Positions 26,385 through 35,166 are shown, counted from the first letter of the stretch. The stretch: 64,000 nucleotides of DNA from Clostridia bacterium (GCA_017473865.1 JAFUJB010000012.1:17807-81806); one strand, 5' to 3'. The notes: generated by a model from the letters alone, not told the origin. Numbers and translations: made by a program.

Positions 26385-27155
26385 TTATCTGTTTTTCTCA
26401 AAAATACAAGCTAACCCTTTAAGCAAAAGGTTCTCGTCTGTTACGGTGTTTCTCTTCGTATACTGACATATAAAATCAGCTACGCCGCCCGTCGCCACAA
26501 CTGTCGCCGGCTCTCTTCCGAGCTCCTCGGCAAACTTATCAAGAATCCCGTCAACAGCACCTGCATAACCGTATGCAATCCCAGAACGCATACAATCTAT
26601 TGTAGACGATGCAATCGCTTTTTTAGGTTTTGCAAGATCAATTTTCGGCAAAAGCGAAGTTCCTTCGTTCATCGTATCAAGCGAAAGGTTTACACCCGGC
26701 ATAAATGCTCCGCCGATAAATCTTCCCTTTTCATCAATAACGGTCAGCGTCGTCGCCGTTCCCATATCTATTATTACACAGGGCAGTTCATATTCCTCTT
26801 TAGCCCCCACCGCCATAGCGACAAGATCGCCCGCGACACTTCCCGGATCATCGGTAAATATGTGTATTCCGCTTTTCACACCCGCTCCCACAACGAGAGC
26901 ATCAATCCCCGTCAGAAGTTTAAGCGCTTTTTTCATTATATTTGTCATAGGCGGCACGACCGACGAGATTATACAACCGTCAATCTTAACCTTTTCAAAT
27001 CCGCATAACGTAAATATCTGCTTAATTTCCGAAGCATATTCAAAAGCCGTCTTTTTTCTGTCGGTTTTGATGTTCATTACGGGGTCGGTAATATTTTTGC
27101 CGTCCACAATACCGAACGTTATATGCGTATTACCTATATTTACGGCAAGTATCAT
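26385..27155 (-). CDS. coaX: Type III pantothenate kinase
   Basis: 256 residues of the ASKHA-fold CoaX family, the first step of coenzyme A synthesis from pantothenate. ILAVNIGNTHITFGIVDG is the N-terminal phosphate-binding motif, CVIIDMGTATTLTVIDEKG is the second, and GGAFMPGVNLSLDTM with TGGVADFI close the set. ATG at 27155 fits the family start. GTG at 27167, which overlaps the stop of the upstream gene as GTGA, is a real alternative. It follows an ECF S component on the same strand. Confidence 0.95.
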   Translation of the reverse strand: MILAVNIGNTHITFGIVDGKNITDPVMNIKTDRKKTAFEYASEIKQIFTLCGFEKVKIDGCIISSVVPPMTNIMKKALKLLTGIDALVVGAGVKSGIHIFTDDPGSVAGDLVAMAVGAKEEYELPCVIIDMGTATTLTVIDEKGRFIGGAFMPGVNLSLDTMNEGTSLLPKIDLAKPKKAIASSTIDCMRSGIAYGYAGAVDGILDKFAEELGREPATVVATGGVADFICQYTKRNTVTDENLLLKGLACIFEKNR

Positions 27156-27163
27156 ATTAGTTC

Positions 27164-27781
27164 TCACTTATTGCTCTTTTTTACTATTTCCGAAACCCTG
27201 ACAATTACGGGGGAAACAACTATATTTAAAATCAACTCGGGAAGGAAGTTTCCAATCAAAATAACAGCAAACATAAAGGCTGCTAACGATGCACTTTCCG
27301 TATTAGCTGACACCCAAGTCGAAAGCGGTTCTTTAAATATCGCAAAAACACCCGCCATAAAAATTCCCGTATTTACTATCGGACATATTGCTGATGCAAC
27401 AACAACACCTAATGTGCGATTAACCGAGCTAAGCCACTTTGCAACTACACCAGCCAAATAACCTGCCAAAGCAGATTTTACAACGCACAAAAGCATTGTT
27501 GCAAAGGGACTGAATGTGTACATAGTCATAGTCAACGGGCCTGCAAGGTCGGGACGCAAAAAAATCTGAAATATAATTGCTACCCCCATAAGAGCTCCGA
27601 GAACTGCGCCCTGGATAGGTCCGTAAAGCACTGCTGACAAAACAATAGGCACCAAAGACAGAGTAATCGGCACTCCTGCAATCGGCGGAATCGGTATAAA
27701 CTGCAAAGCGACAATTATTGCCGCAAATAAGGCAGTTACAACCATCATTTGTGTTTTTCTTCTTGATTCTTTCAAAGACAT
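27164..27781 (-). CDS. ECF transporter S component, probably pantothenate
   Basis: 205 residues, about five to six transmembrane helices. It begins KTQMMVVTALFAAIIVALQFIP and has the S-component pattern PIAGVPITLSLVPIVLSAVLYGPIQGAVLGALMG. The C-terminal half is FMFAVILIGNFLPELILN. The substrate is inferred from location: it is directly upstream of, and tightly coupled to, coaX (8 bp or overlapping), so pantothenate uptake (PanT-like) is most likely. The energising module is not in the window. Confidence 0.85.
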   Translation of the reverse strand: MSLKESRRKTQMMVVTALFAAIIVALQFIPIPPIAGVPITLSLVPIVLSAVLYGPIQGAVLGALMGVAIIFQIFLRPDLAGPLTMTMYTFSPFATMLLCVVKSALAGYLAGVVAKWLSSVNRTLGVVVASAICPIVNTGIFMAGVFAIFKEPLSTWVSANTESASLAAFMFAVILIGNFLPELILNIVVSPVIVRVSEIVKKSNK

Positions 27782-27833
27782 ATTAAATTACCTCCTGCTA
27801 CTGTCCCATTAAGTATGGGTATAGTGCAAGTGC

Positions 27834-27862
27834 ATTATAGCATCACATTACAAAAAAATCAA
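27834..27862 (-). promoter_or_regulatory. Promoter of the ECF S component-coaX unit
   Basis: Minus strand TTGATT (27862-27857), 17-bp spacer, TATAAT (27839-27834). Confidence 0.75.
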
Positions 27863-27895
27863 GAGAGCTTTCGGCAAAACTTCTTATAAACAATG

Positions 27896-27924
27896 GATAC
27901 ACACGGGCTCCGCCCGTGTGTATC
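27896..27924. repeat. Perfect intergenic palindrome
   Basis: GATACACACGGGC / GCCCGTGTGTATC, 13-bp arms with a TCC loop. It is of the same type as the palindrome at 4504-4535. T tracts are poor, so the terminator role is doubtful. Confidence 0.65.
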
Positions 27925-27956
27925 TATGTCTGTTACAGCATTTATTTGACTACAAC

Positions 27957-27992
27957 AAAGAGAGTGTATGCTTCGCACACACTCTCTCTTGT
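27957..27992. terminator. Hairpin after the cohesin gene
   Basis: AAGAGAGTGT...ACACTCTCTCTT with TGC/GCA around a TTC loop. It is located directly after the minus-strand cohesin gene. Confidence 0.65.
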
Positions 27993-27994
27993 TT

Positions 27995-29431
27995 TTACAA
28001 ATATCTTCCTCTGAATACCAATACAATACCGACTACACTAAGTATAACGATAAGCGCAGCAATTATAACAAAGCTCCACTTAAATACGGGATTATCAAAA
28101 AGCCCTTCGTATTTTTTGTCGTTCTTTTGTTCATCCTTCTGCGTATCGGGTGCATCAGTTCCGGGAGCATCCGTATCTTCTATTGGAGCCGTCGTTTCTT
28201 CCGGCTTTCCCATTTCTGCAAAAGAAAATCTCTGGTATGTTTTTTCAACGGGGTCGTACATATAAAGATTTTTTTCTCCGCCGCGTCCTATGGCATATAC
28301 GAGACAGTGGTTAGGAGTTTCAGCATTTGACGGAATAAATACGCTTCTTTCAAACCCTCCGAAATCAAAAGTACCCACTTCATATCCTTCGGGGATTTCT
28401 GCCATATTTATGTCAAGCACGTTCAGCCAATTTTCCGTAATTCCTATATAATCGAATGCAGAGAGCGTCATATCGCCCATGTTCAGATAATAGAAATTCT
28501 GCTCTATGGTATCGTTTCCGAGTATATACACCGCAGGCAGAGCGCGCTCGTCGTATAATACCGCGTCAACCTGTTTTTCACCTATGGTAAGTTTTGTCAG
28601 AGTAAATCCCGTCGGAACAATGTCTGCAGAAATTTCCGCCGCAATTTCCCCCTTCACGTTTTCGCCGAGGGAAGCAAATATATCCGTTGAAAGCGGGTTC
28701 TTTGCTCTTGTAATTTTAATTGTATAAGTCTTCTTTGCTCCGTTTTCGGCGGTAACGGTTACAGTTACCGTGTTTTCACCCACAACAAGTGCGTCGTTAC
28801 CCGAAACGTACACAGAAGCTCCCTTATGATTTTTCGATGCCGTAACAGCGACAGACTGAACAGGAAAATCAACGCTTGCGGTATATTGTGTTGTCTTCGC
28901 ATTAAATGCGGGTGAAATTGACGTGCCACCGACCGAAAGCCCCTTTAAAGTACAGTCGCCCGATGCTTCGGGAACAGGCTTGATCGTTACAGTCGAATCG
29001 CCGATCGCTCCAGGAGTAATGGCATCCGCACTTCCGCTCGAAAAGCTGTATCCCGAGGGAGTAAGCTTGGTCGTACCCGTTTTGAGTGCTTTAAAAGTAA
29101 GCGTAAAAGTCATCTTCGACGTAGAACCCGAGCCGAGATAATCAACCACCCTGACAACACCCGTAGTGTGAGTAGGAGAAAAATTACCCGTATTTCCCTT
29201 TGCCGAAACATACTGAAGATACGATGTATCATACGATATATTCATTTGGTATGCCGCAATATCATCGCCCTTTACTGTTACAACAATTGAAACGTTGTTT
29301 CCCACCGTTACCGTCGGGTCAGAGAAAAACAAACTTGCCGACGCCGCATTTGCATTAATCAAAAAGCAAACTGACGTAAGACACATTGCAATACATACGA
29401 CAAAAAGCCTAAATATATTCTTTTTCATCAT
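27995..29431 (-). CDS. Membrane-anchored cohesin-domain protein
   Basis: 478 residues. A signal peptide (IFRLFVVCIAMCLTSVCFLINANAA) is followed by a cohesin-type beta-sandwich at about 30-150 (SDPTVTVGNNVSIVVTVKGDDIAAYQMNISYD..., FTLTFKALKTGTTKLT). A cadherin-like beta-sandwich domain lies at about 160-245 (LKGLSVGGTSISPAFNAKTTQYTASV), then a less conserved domain and a D/T-rich linker, and one C-terminal transmembrane helix (WSFVIIAALIVILSVVGIVLVF) with an RGRYL tail. The bulk should be outside the cell, held by the C-terminus. It lies 22 bp after a gene encoding a dockerin, making these two likely partners. Confidence 0.85.
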   Translation of the reverse strand: MMKKNIFRLFVVCIAMCLTSVCFLINANAASASLFFSDPTVTVGNNVSIVVTVKGDDIAAYQMNISYDTSYLQYVSAKGNTGNFSPTHTTGVVRVVDYLGSGSTSKMTFTLTFKALKTGTTKLTPSGYSFSSGSADAITPGAIGDSTVTIKPVPEASGDCTLKGLSVGGTSISPAFNAKTTQYTASVDFPVQSVAVTASKNHKGASVYVSGNDALVVGENTVTVTVTAENGAKKTYTIKITRAKNPLSTDIFASLGENVKGEIAAEISADIVPTGFTLTKLTIGEKQVDAVLYDERALPAVYILGNDTIEQNFYYLNMGDMTLSAFDYIGITENWLNVLDINMAEIPEGYEVGTFDFGGFERSVFIPSNAETPNHCLVYAIGRGGEKNLYMYDPVEKTYQRFSFAEMGKPEETTAPIEDTDAPGTDAPDTQKDEQKNDKKYEGLFDNPVFKWSFVIIAALIVILSVVGIVLVFRGRYL

Positions 29432-29453
29432 TGTTCCTCCATAATAGCAAACT

Positions 29454-31703
29454 TTACGATATCTTACCCGTTCCGAGTATGTGGTTTCTTATCTTTATAA
29501 GGTCAATAACATCCATACTTCCGTTGCCGTCTATGTCCGCGCTCTTAAGTTCAACCTCGGTCACGTTGCTTGAATCAAGTATAAGGTTTCTTACTTTTAT
29601 AAGATCGGTAACGGTTACGTTTCCGTCGCCGTTTATTTCACCAAGAACCACTGCCTGATATTCTCCATACGGCACGTCTTTTGTGGTCAGAACACAAATA
29701 GTATCAAGACTTGACACGGTTTCTACATCAAGCTTGTAGAAGCCGTCTTTGTTTCTTACCTTTATGCTTCCCTGCTCCATAAGATTTTTACGAAGTTCCC
29801 CAACAGTTGTATTGGGGGCAATTCCGTATATAAGGGTATTCACAAATTTATATCTTTCCGTAAAGCTTACGTTTCCGTAGTTGTCGGAATCTTCTTTTGC
29901 AACGGTGAGCTTGTATATTCTTACACTGCCGTTACCCGCAGTAACTTTGATTTCAAAGACACAGTTATCTCCGTTTAATATGACCTCTCCGAGTCCCTCT
30001 ACGTTTGCAGTTGCGTCCATTGCCGTACCCTTGATAACAATACTGTTGGACGATGCGGGAAGAACAAGCATATATTCCAATGTTTCGGGGTCAAAATCAG
30101 GTGTTAATTCCCAGCCGGTAACCGAAAGCGAAGAAAGCTTCATATTCGGCGAACCGTCCCCTGTCGGTCTTTCAACCGCATTTTCGGGCATATTCTTGTA
30201 TACGGGAATATAGAATGACAAAGCTGCCGTACGAAGCTCGGGTGAGTACCCTTGAGCAAGTTCGCCCGCCTCGCTTGCCGCGCCCTGTATATTGGTCATA
30301 TACTGATGAGTAAACGGCTTTTCACCCTGAATATTAAATCTTTTCAGATAAAGTGTATTCTGTCCGGCGTTGGTGTATCCCTCCGCGTAGTAATATGCAC
30401 CGCCGTTTATGGCTTTCAGCCTTGAAGTCCACGGTCTTAGGTTGGACGTTCCGCCCGTATTACCGCCCTTCGCATACCAAAGCCCTCTCTGGACTGCATT
30501 CATATTGCCATCGGCATATGCGCCTATGTTAAAATAGTTATAATAACCTGCGTACCCCGGATACGTTCCCGAGATAAGTCCCGACGTTCCGCCGGTTCCC
30601 TGCTCCTGAACTATCATAGCGGCAAGGACGTAAGGGTTTACCTGGTACTCCTTACCTGCGTTAAAAATGGCGGTTGCATAATTAAGAGTCGAGCCGTCGG
30701 AGTCGATAACGTCATTCTCCATAAACGTTCCCGCAATAATTTTCTTTACGCCATCAATGTTCTGAATATTTCCGTCATACGACTGTTCAAGGAACTGGAA
30801 CACAGAATTGACACCGAGAAAGTTCCTTGGGTCCATATAGTGTGCTATAATCTCCTTGGACGCCATTACCCAGTTCGCTCCGTCAAATCCTTTCCAGGTA
30901 TTTGATGCCCAATCGTATGCGTCTCCCTCGGTGGATTTCCACGAAGAAATCGAATGTACCCACACAAGACTGCGTTTTTCTTCATTTTCTTTTTGTACTG
31001 CTTCGTAGAAATCAAATTCTACGTGCTGGGCTTTAAATATCCAATTAGGATACAAAGCGTGTAGCTCGCGAAGCGCCGGTTTGTAGGATTCCGGAAATCC
31101 CTGCTCCGTAAGATATGCTTCAAAATCAATGGGTTCCGGTATCTCCTGACCTCCCCCTCCGCCTGTTGTATCATCGGGGCCCGTTGTTGTATCATCGGGC
31201 GCTGTTGTCGTGCCATCGGGCGCCGTCGTCGTGCCATCTGGCGCCGTTGTTGTACCATCGGGTGCTGTCGTCGTACCATCGGGTGCTGTCGTCGTACCGT
31301 CGGGCGCCGTTGTTGTGCCGTCGGGCGCCGTTGTTGTATCATCGGGCGCTGTTGTATTATCCGGAGGAGCTGTCGTTTCATCCGGAAGTATCTGTATGTA
31401 CTGAGACGTTACATATCCCGTTATGGTTCCATGCTCAATAAGATACCAAAGAACGCCGTCTGGTGCATTTTTCTCACCGACAATTGTAACAATATCTCCG
31501 CTGTAGACTTTACCTATTGCCGCATTGGACGTACCCGCATCGGAACGTATGTTCAGGCTGAAGCCCTCGCTTGTCGTTACAACACCACGTCTTACTTCCC
31601 GAGCGCCAAAACCACTGATAGCAGTAACACATATAAGCATTGCAACCAAAACGATTGCAAGAATCAGTTTTCTTATTCCTTTCTTGCCAAATTCGATTAT
31701 CAT
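29454..31703 (-). CDS. Dockerin-bearing endo-beta-N-acetylglucosaminidase (GH73-like) with SH3 and beta-sandwich domains
   Basis: 749 residues. The order is: signal/anchor helix (LILAIVLVAMLICVTAISGFG, about 13-33); bacterial SH3 (about 40-107); Thr/Asp/Pro linker of TTTAPDG units (about 108-180); glucosaminidase domain (about 200-530: LYPNWIFKAQHVEFDF, YMDPRNFL, AAMIVQEQGTGGTSG with the probable catalytic Glu, YYNYFNIGAY); cadherin-like beta-sandwich (about 545-640); and a C-terminal dockerin (about 690-745: GEINGDGNVTVTDLIKVRN and ADIDGNGSMDVIDLIKIRN, two calcium-loop repeats). It should cut glycan strands of peptidoglycan. It is the first gene of a unit with the cohesin protein. Confidence 0.9.
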   Translation of the reverse strand: MIIEFGKKGIRKLILAIVLVAMLICVTAISGFGAREVRRGVVTTSEGFSLNIRSDAGTSNAAIGKVYSGDIVTIVGEKNAPDGVLWYLIEHGTITGYVTSQYIQILPDETTAPPDNTTAPDDTTTAPDGTTTAPDGTTTAPDGTTTAPDGTTTAPDGTTTAPDGTTTAPDDTTTGPDDTTGGGGGQEIPEPIDFEAYLTEQGFPESYKPALRELHALYPNWIFKAQHVEFDFYEAVQKENEEKRSLVWVHSISSWKSTEGDAYDWASNTWKGFDGANWVMASKEIIAHYMDPRNFLGVNSVFQFLEQSYDGNIQNIDGVKKIIAGTFMENDVIDSDGSTLNYATAIFNAGKEYQVNPYVLAAMIVQEQGTGGTSGLISGTYPGYAGYYNYFNIGAYADGNMNAVQRGLWYAKGGNTGGTSNLRPWTSRLKAINGGAYYYAEGYTNAGQNTLYLKRFNIQGEKPFTHQYMTNIQGAASEAGELAQGYSPELRTAALSFYIPVYKNMPENAVERPTGDGSPNMKLSSLSVTGWELTPDFDPETLEYMLVLPASSNSIVIKGTAMDATANVEGLGEVILNGDNCVFEIKVTAGNGSVRIYKLTVAKEDSDNYGNVSFTERYKFVNTLIYGIAPNTTVGELRKNLMEQGSIKVRNKDGFYKLDVETVSSLDTICVLTTKDVPYGEYQAVVLGEINGDGNVTVTDLIKVRNLILDSSNVTEVELKSADIDGNGSMDVIDLIKIRNHILGTGKIS
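31186..31370. repeat. 21-bp coding minisatellite (TTTAPDG linker)
   Basis: About eight tandem units of 21 bp encode (T/D)TTTAPDG-type heptads in the linker of the glucosaminidase. Units differ by a few silent changes. Copy number is likely to vary between strains and would change linker length without changing frame. Confidence 0.85.
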
Positions 31704-31761
31704 ATACAGCTCCTGTGTAAGAGAATTTTACGCTATGCTACATTAATCCAAATATACGGTA

Positions 31762-31790
31762 ATTATATCAAAAAAATCGAATTTTGTCAA
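31762..31790 (-). promoter_or_regulatory. Sigma-A promoter of the glucosaminidase-cohesin unit
   Basis: Minus strand TTGACA (31790-31785), 17-bp spacer, TATAAT (31767-31762), consensus. Confidence 0.88.
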
Positions 31791-31912
31791 TAAAACTGTT
31801 AAACCCATATGTACCATTTATTACCAGTAATAAATTGCACTTTATATGCCAATACTTTTAGCGTAAACAAAACCGAAACAACACATTCGGTTTACACACA
31901 AGGAGAATTACA

Positions 31913-32029
31913 ATGGATAACAAGAATCAGAACAGTCAGAATAACCAGAACAATCAGAATAAGTCAAACAAATCAAGCAAGACAAACAAGAGCGATAACC
32001 AGTCTACAAACGAACAGAACTGCCGCTAA
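31913..32029 (+). CDS. 38-residue Asn/Gln/Lys/Ser-rich microprotein
   Basis: The ATG at 31913 has AAGGAGA 7 nt upstream and the frame ends in TAA at 32027-32029. The product begins MDNKNQNSQNNQNNQ and is almost wholly N, Q, K, S, T and D, with a terminal NCR. There is no signal peptide or membrane segment; it should be disordered. A following hairpin terminator makes it a discrete unit. Composition recalls small spore-core or coat proteins (gamma-type SASPs are Q/N-rich) but no family motif is present, so this is only a suggestion. Confidence 0.6.
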   Translation: MDNKNQNSQNNQNNQNKSNKSSKTNKSDNQSTNEQNCR

Positions 32030-32072
32030 TCGCTAAGTATCTTCTGTATACGGGCGTTGCCCGAACACAAAA

Positions 32073-32110
32073 AATGAGCATACGGAATAAACCGTATGCT
32101 CATTTTTTTC
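32073..32110 (+). terminator. Terminator of the microprotein gene
   Basis: ATGAGCATACGG / CCGTATGCTCAT with a 6-nt loop and T7. A smaller hairpin CGGGC/GCCCG precedes it at 32051-32063. Confidence 0.9.
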
Positions 32111-32180
32111 GTCAAATAATCAATTGTTTCATATAACAATTTGCATTTCATATGGTGGAGTTTTTTATATTTTTAGTAAT

Positions 32181-32206
32181 ATTAATGCGCAGACTATTGC
32201 ATTAAT
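32181..32206. repeat. Inverted repeat upstream of the cyclophilin gene
   Basis: ATTAATGC (32181-32188) and GCATTAAT (32199-32206), 10 bp apart, in the promoter region; a possible operator. Confidence 0.45.
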
Positions 32207-32260
32207 CCGCCCGTTGTGTTAAAATTACATTTAATATAAACATTTGAAGGGAAAACAAAA

Positions 32261-32848
32261 ATGAAAAAGACTATACTTATATTTTTGACGATCGTTCTCT
32301 TATTAATTACGGTTTCGTGTGCGAAAAAACAAGACTCCGGACTTGCAGAAGAATCTTACACAATTGAAATTGAGATTGAAAACTACGGAACAATTACGGC
32401 TGTACTTGACGCGAAAACCGCGCCCATAACCGTTGAAAATTTTATTAAATACGTCAAAGAAGGCTATTACAACGGCCTTACATTCCACAGAATTATTGAA
32501 GGCTTTATGATGCAGGGCGGCGACAAAAACGGCAACGGAGCAAACGACGAAGGTACGCCTACCATCAAGGGCGAATTTGCTTACAACAACGTTGAAAACA
32601 ATATCAAACATACGAGAGGTACACTCTCAATGGCAAGATCAAACAGCTATAACAGCGCGTCTACGCAGTTCTTTATTATGCATCAAGACTATCCGAGCCT
32701 TAACGGGCAGTACGCCGCATTCGGCAGAGTTATAAAAGGCATAGAAGTTGTAGACGAAATCTGCGAAAACGCTGTCGTTGTTGACGGAAACGGTTCCGTC
32801 CCCGAAGGATACAGACCCGTAATTAAAGAAATCAGAATCGTTGATTGA
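32261..32848 (+). CDS. Cyclophilin-type peptidyl-prolyl isomerase, lipoprotein
   Basis: 195 residues. The N-terminus is a lipoprotein signal: hydrophobic core ILIFLTIVLLLI then lipobox ITVSC with Cys 20. The cyclophilin domain follows: YYNGLTFHRIIEGFMMQGGD holds the catalytic Arg, and later blocks are GTLSMARSNSYNSASTQFFIMH and YAAFGRVIKGIEVVDEI. It should fold secreted proteins on the outer face of the membrane. It is followed at 15 bp by deoC, so the two are probably cotranscribed although unrelated in function. Confidence 0.93.
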   Translation: MKKTILIFLTIVLLLITVSCAKKQDSGLAEESYTIEIEIENYGTITAVLDAKTAPITVENFIKYVKEGYYNGLTFHRIIEGFMMQGGDKNGNGANDEGTPTIKGEFAYNNVENNIKHTRGTLSMARSNSYNSASTQFFIMHQDYPSLNGQYAAFGRVIKGIEVVDEICENAVVVDGNGSVPEGYRPVIKEIRIVD

Positions 32849-32863
32849 TAAGAGGATATAAAA

Positions 32864-33547
32864 ATGCTTAACAAAGAAAAACTTACACAAAAATACGGCA
32901 ATTATACAGGCTATGAAATACTCTCCTACTGCGACCACACCATACTTAAACAGGACGCAAAGTGGGAAGACGTAAAAAGAATATGCGACGAGGGTATGAT
33001 GGGTAAAACGGCATCCGTGTGCATTTCTCCATCTTACGTAAAACAGGCTTTTGAATATACTGAAAACAAGCTTCCCATCTGCACGGTAGTAGGTTTTCCG
33101 AACGGTTATATGACCACAAAAACAAAGGCTTTTGAAACAGCAGACGCAGTCAAAAACGGCGCTCGCGAAATTGATATGGTAATTAACATCGGACATTTGA
33201 AAAACAAAAAATATGACGAATTGCTCGACGACATAAAAGCGGTTAAAGAAGCCTGCTCGGGCAAACTATTAAAGGTAATCATCGAAACCTGCCTGCTTAC
33301 CGACGACGAAAAAAGAAAAATGTGCGAGATCGTTATAAACGGCGGCGCAGAATACATAAAAACGTCCACCGGTTTTTCAACAAACGGAGCTACCCTGCAC
33401 GACGCAAAGCTTATGGTTGATGAATGTCAAGGTAAAATCAAGGTTAAGGCGGCGGGCGGCATAAAAACCATCGACGATGCGGTTAACTATCTCGATATCG
33501 GCGTAAGCCGGCTGGGCACAAGCTCACTTATTAAGCTTTTTGGCTAA
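32864..33547 (+). CDS. deoC: Deoxyribose-phosphate aldolase
   Basis: 227 residues of the class I DERA TIM barrel, which splits 2-deoxyribose 5-phosphate into acetaldehyde and glyceraldehyde 3-phosphate. The Schiff-base lysine is in AEYIKTSTGFSTNGAT, the second catalytic lysine is in KVKAAGGIKTIDDA, and YCDHTILKQDA is the N-terminal motif (usually DHT-L-K). Complete. No other deoxynucleoside genes are nearby. Confidence 0.96.
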   Translation: MLNKEKLTQKYGNYTGYEILSYCDHTILKQDAKWEDVKRICDEGMMGKTASVCISPSYVKQAFEYTENKLPICTVVGFPNGYMTTKTKAFETADAVKNGAREIDMVINIGHLKNKKYDELLDDIKAVKEACSGKLLKVIIETCLLTDDEKRKMCEIVINGGAEYIKTSTGFSTNGATLHDAKLMVDECQGKIKVKAAGGIKTIDDAVNYLDIGVSRLGTSSLIKLFG

Positions 33548-33579
33548 AATTATTTTTACTTATTTACAGAAGGTAAATT

Positions 33580-34293
33580 ATGTTTGGTCTCGGTACAATA
33601 ATCAACGTCGGGGCAATTTTACTCGGCGGTATAATCGGCGCTCTTTTCGGTAAATTCCTTAAAGAAAGCCTGCAATCGTCTCTCGTAAAGGCGACAGGCA
33701 TCTGCGTTATGTTTATCGGTATAAGCGGTGCTCTGGAAAAAATAATGACCGTTTCAGACGGCAAACTGACAAGCGGCGGAACGCTTATGATGATATGCAG
33801 TATGGCACTCGGCACACTCATCGGAGAACTCATCGACATCGAAGGTAAGATTGAACGCTTCGGCGAATGGCTCAAGAAAAAAACGGGCAACGCCAAAGAC
33901 AATCTGTTTGTTGAAGGTTTTGTGAGCGCATCGATCACCTTTTGTGTGGGCGCAATGACGGTCGTCGGCTCGATAAATGACGGACTTTTCAGAGACTATT
34001 CAATACTGCTTGTTAAGTCCTTGCTCGACTTTATAATCGTCATCGTTATGACGTCATCAATCGGCAAAGGCTGTATATTCTCTGCCATTCCCGTACTTAT
34101 TCTGCAAGGCGGATTTACCCTTGGAGCAAAACTAATCGAGCCTTATATGACCGATATGGCTCTGAACAATCTTTCGCTTGTGGGTTCGATCCTCATTTTC
34201 TGTGTGGGTCTTAACCTGTTCCGCAAGAACTCGGTCAAAGTTGCAAATATGCTGCCGGCGATCGTAATTGCGGTCGTCTGGGCATTCTTCTAA
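33580..34293 (+). CDS. DUF554 family membrane protein
   Basis: 237 residues, about seven transmembrane helices, beginning LGTIINVGAILLGGIIGALFGKFL, with VEGFVSASITFCVGAMTVVGSINDGL in the middle, the typical DUF554 core. Internal similarity between the halves suggests a transporter-like fold, but no substrate is known. It lies 32 bp after deoC and 26 bp before the next membrane protein. Confidence 0.9.
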   Translation: MFGLGTIINVGAILLGGIIGALFGKFLKESLQSSLVKATGICVMFIGISGALEKIMTVSDGKLTSGGTLMMICSMALGTLIGELIDIEGKIERFGEWLKKKTGNAKDNLFVEGFVSASITFCVGAMTVVGSINDGLFRDYSILLVKSLLDFIIVIVMTSSIGKGCIFSAIPVLILQGGFTLGAKLIEPYMTDMALNNLSLVGSILIFCVGLNLFRKNSVKVANMLPAIVIAVVWAFF

Positions 34294-34319
34294 AAAAATT
34301 TATTTTCCGGAGGTTTTCC

Positions 34320-35108
34320 ATGAAAAAACTTGATAGGATCATTTGTGTTGTTTTTACGCTGTGTCTTATAATCTCCTCGATTATATGCCCCGCCATCATT
34401 ATGATGACGAGGAAAACTTACTATCAAAATCAATTTGAGAAAATAGACACCATGCCACCCGAAAACGAATACAGAAAAGTATATTACATTGACGGAGATT
34501 TTGGCAAAACAGCCTCTCTGTCAAGAAGTCAGTTTGACGAGATCATTACTCATATTACGTCGTTTTTGAAAGGCGAAAAAGAAAGCTTTACACTGATACT
34601 CGACGATGTTATCATCAACGGAGAAACAGTAGCAAAAGCAAGCATTTTCGGCGAAGAAGCAGTCGAACACATGGTACATATAAGAGAGCTTTACAACACC
34701 GTAAAGACCATCGCCGTCATATTTGCTGTTATACTTATTGTCTGCGGTGTATATATGTACAAACGTAAAGCACTTATCCGCGAGTGCATCTATAAATGGT
34801 CTCTCGGTACGGTTATCACCATAGCTTCGGCAGCAGTTATATTCCTTCTTTTCGTGCTTATTAAGGATATGACAGACGGTAACGGAATTAGCTCCAGCTC
34901 ATATTTGAGAAAACTCTGGCTCTATATGCACCACCTGTTCTTCCCCTTTAATTCTGCTAAATTCGGCGGCTCGTTCTTTGATGACGCATTGACCGATATT
35001 CTTACGATTCCCTTCTTTATGAATACGGTAGGAACGATAGCTATCAATCTTCTTGCAATAACAACGGCTTGGCTCGTCTCGGCAAAAATAATCCGCAGGA
35101 AAAAGTAA
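34320..35108 (+). CDS. TIGR01906/DUF1461 family integral membrane protein
   Basis: 262 residues. One N-terminal helix, then an extracytoplasmic segment of about 90 residues (FSRSQFDEIITHITSFLKG-type helix, VEHMVHIREL), then three to four helices. The motif HxxDV/HM-x-D-V is represented by EEAVEHMVHIREL, and FHHLFF-like sequence MHHLFFPFNSAKF is characteristic. Function unknown. The GGAGG ribosome site is good. Last gene of the run before two hairpin terminators. Confidence 0.82.
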   Translation: MKKLDRIICVVFTLCLIISSIICPAIIMMTRKTYYQNQFEKIDTMPPENEYRKVYYIDGDFGKTASLSRSQFDEIITHITSFLKGEKESFTLILDDVIINGETVAKASIFGEEAVEHMVHIRELYNTVKTIAVIFAVILIVCGVYMYKRKALIRECIYKWSLGTVITIASAAVIFLLFVLIKDMTDGNGISSSSYLRKLWLYMHHLFFPFNSAKFGGSFFDDALTDILTIPFFMNTVGTIAINLLAITTAWLVSAKIIRRKK

Positions 35109-35117
35109 TAAGTAACA

Positions 35118-35160
35118 CGGCTACACACGGGCGGAGCCTGTATGTAGCCATTGTTTTTTT
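35118..35160 (+). terminator. Palindromic terminator
   Basis: GGCTAC...GTAGCC with inner ACAC/GTAT and GG-CGGAG-CC, followed by T8. Same family as 4494-4542. Confidence 0.75.
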
Positions 35161-35166
35161 GAAACC

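Noticed and set aside
31019-31441. Open frames on both strands through the TTTAPDG minisatellite
   Set aside because: A 21-bp repeat keeps all phases open; the products are low-complexity shadows of the real linker.
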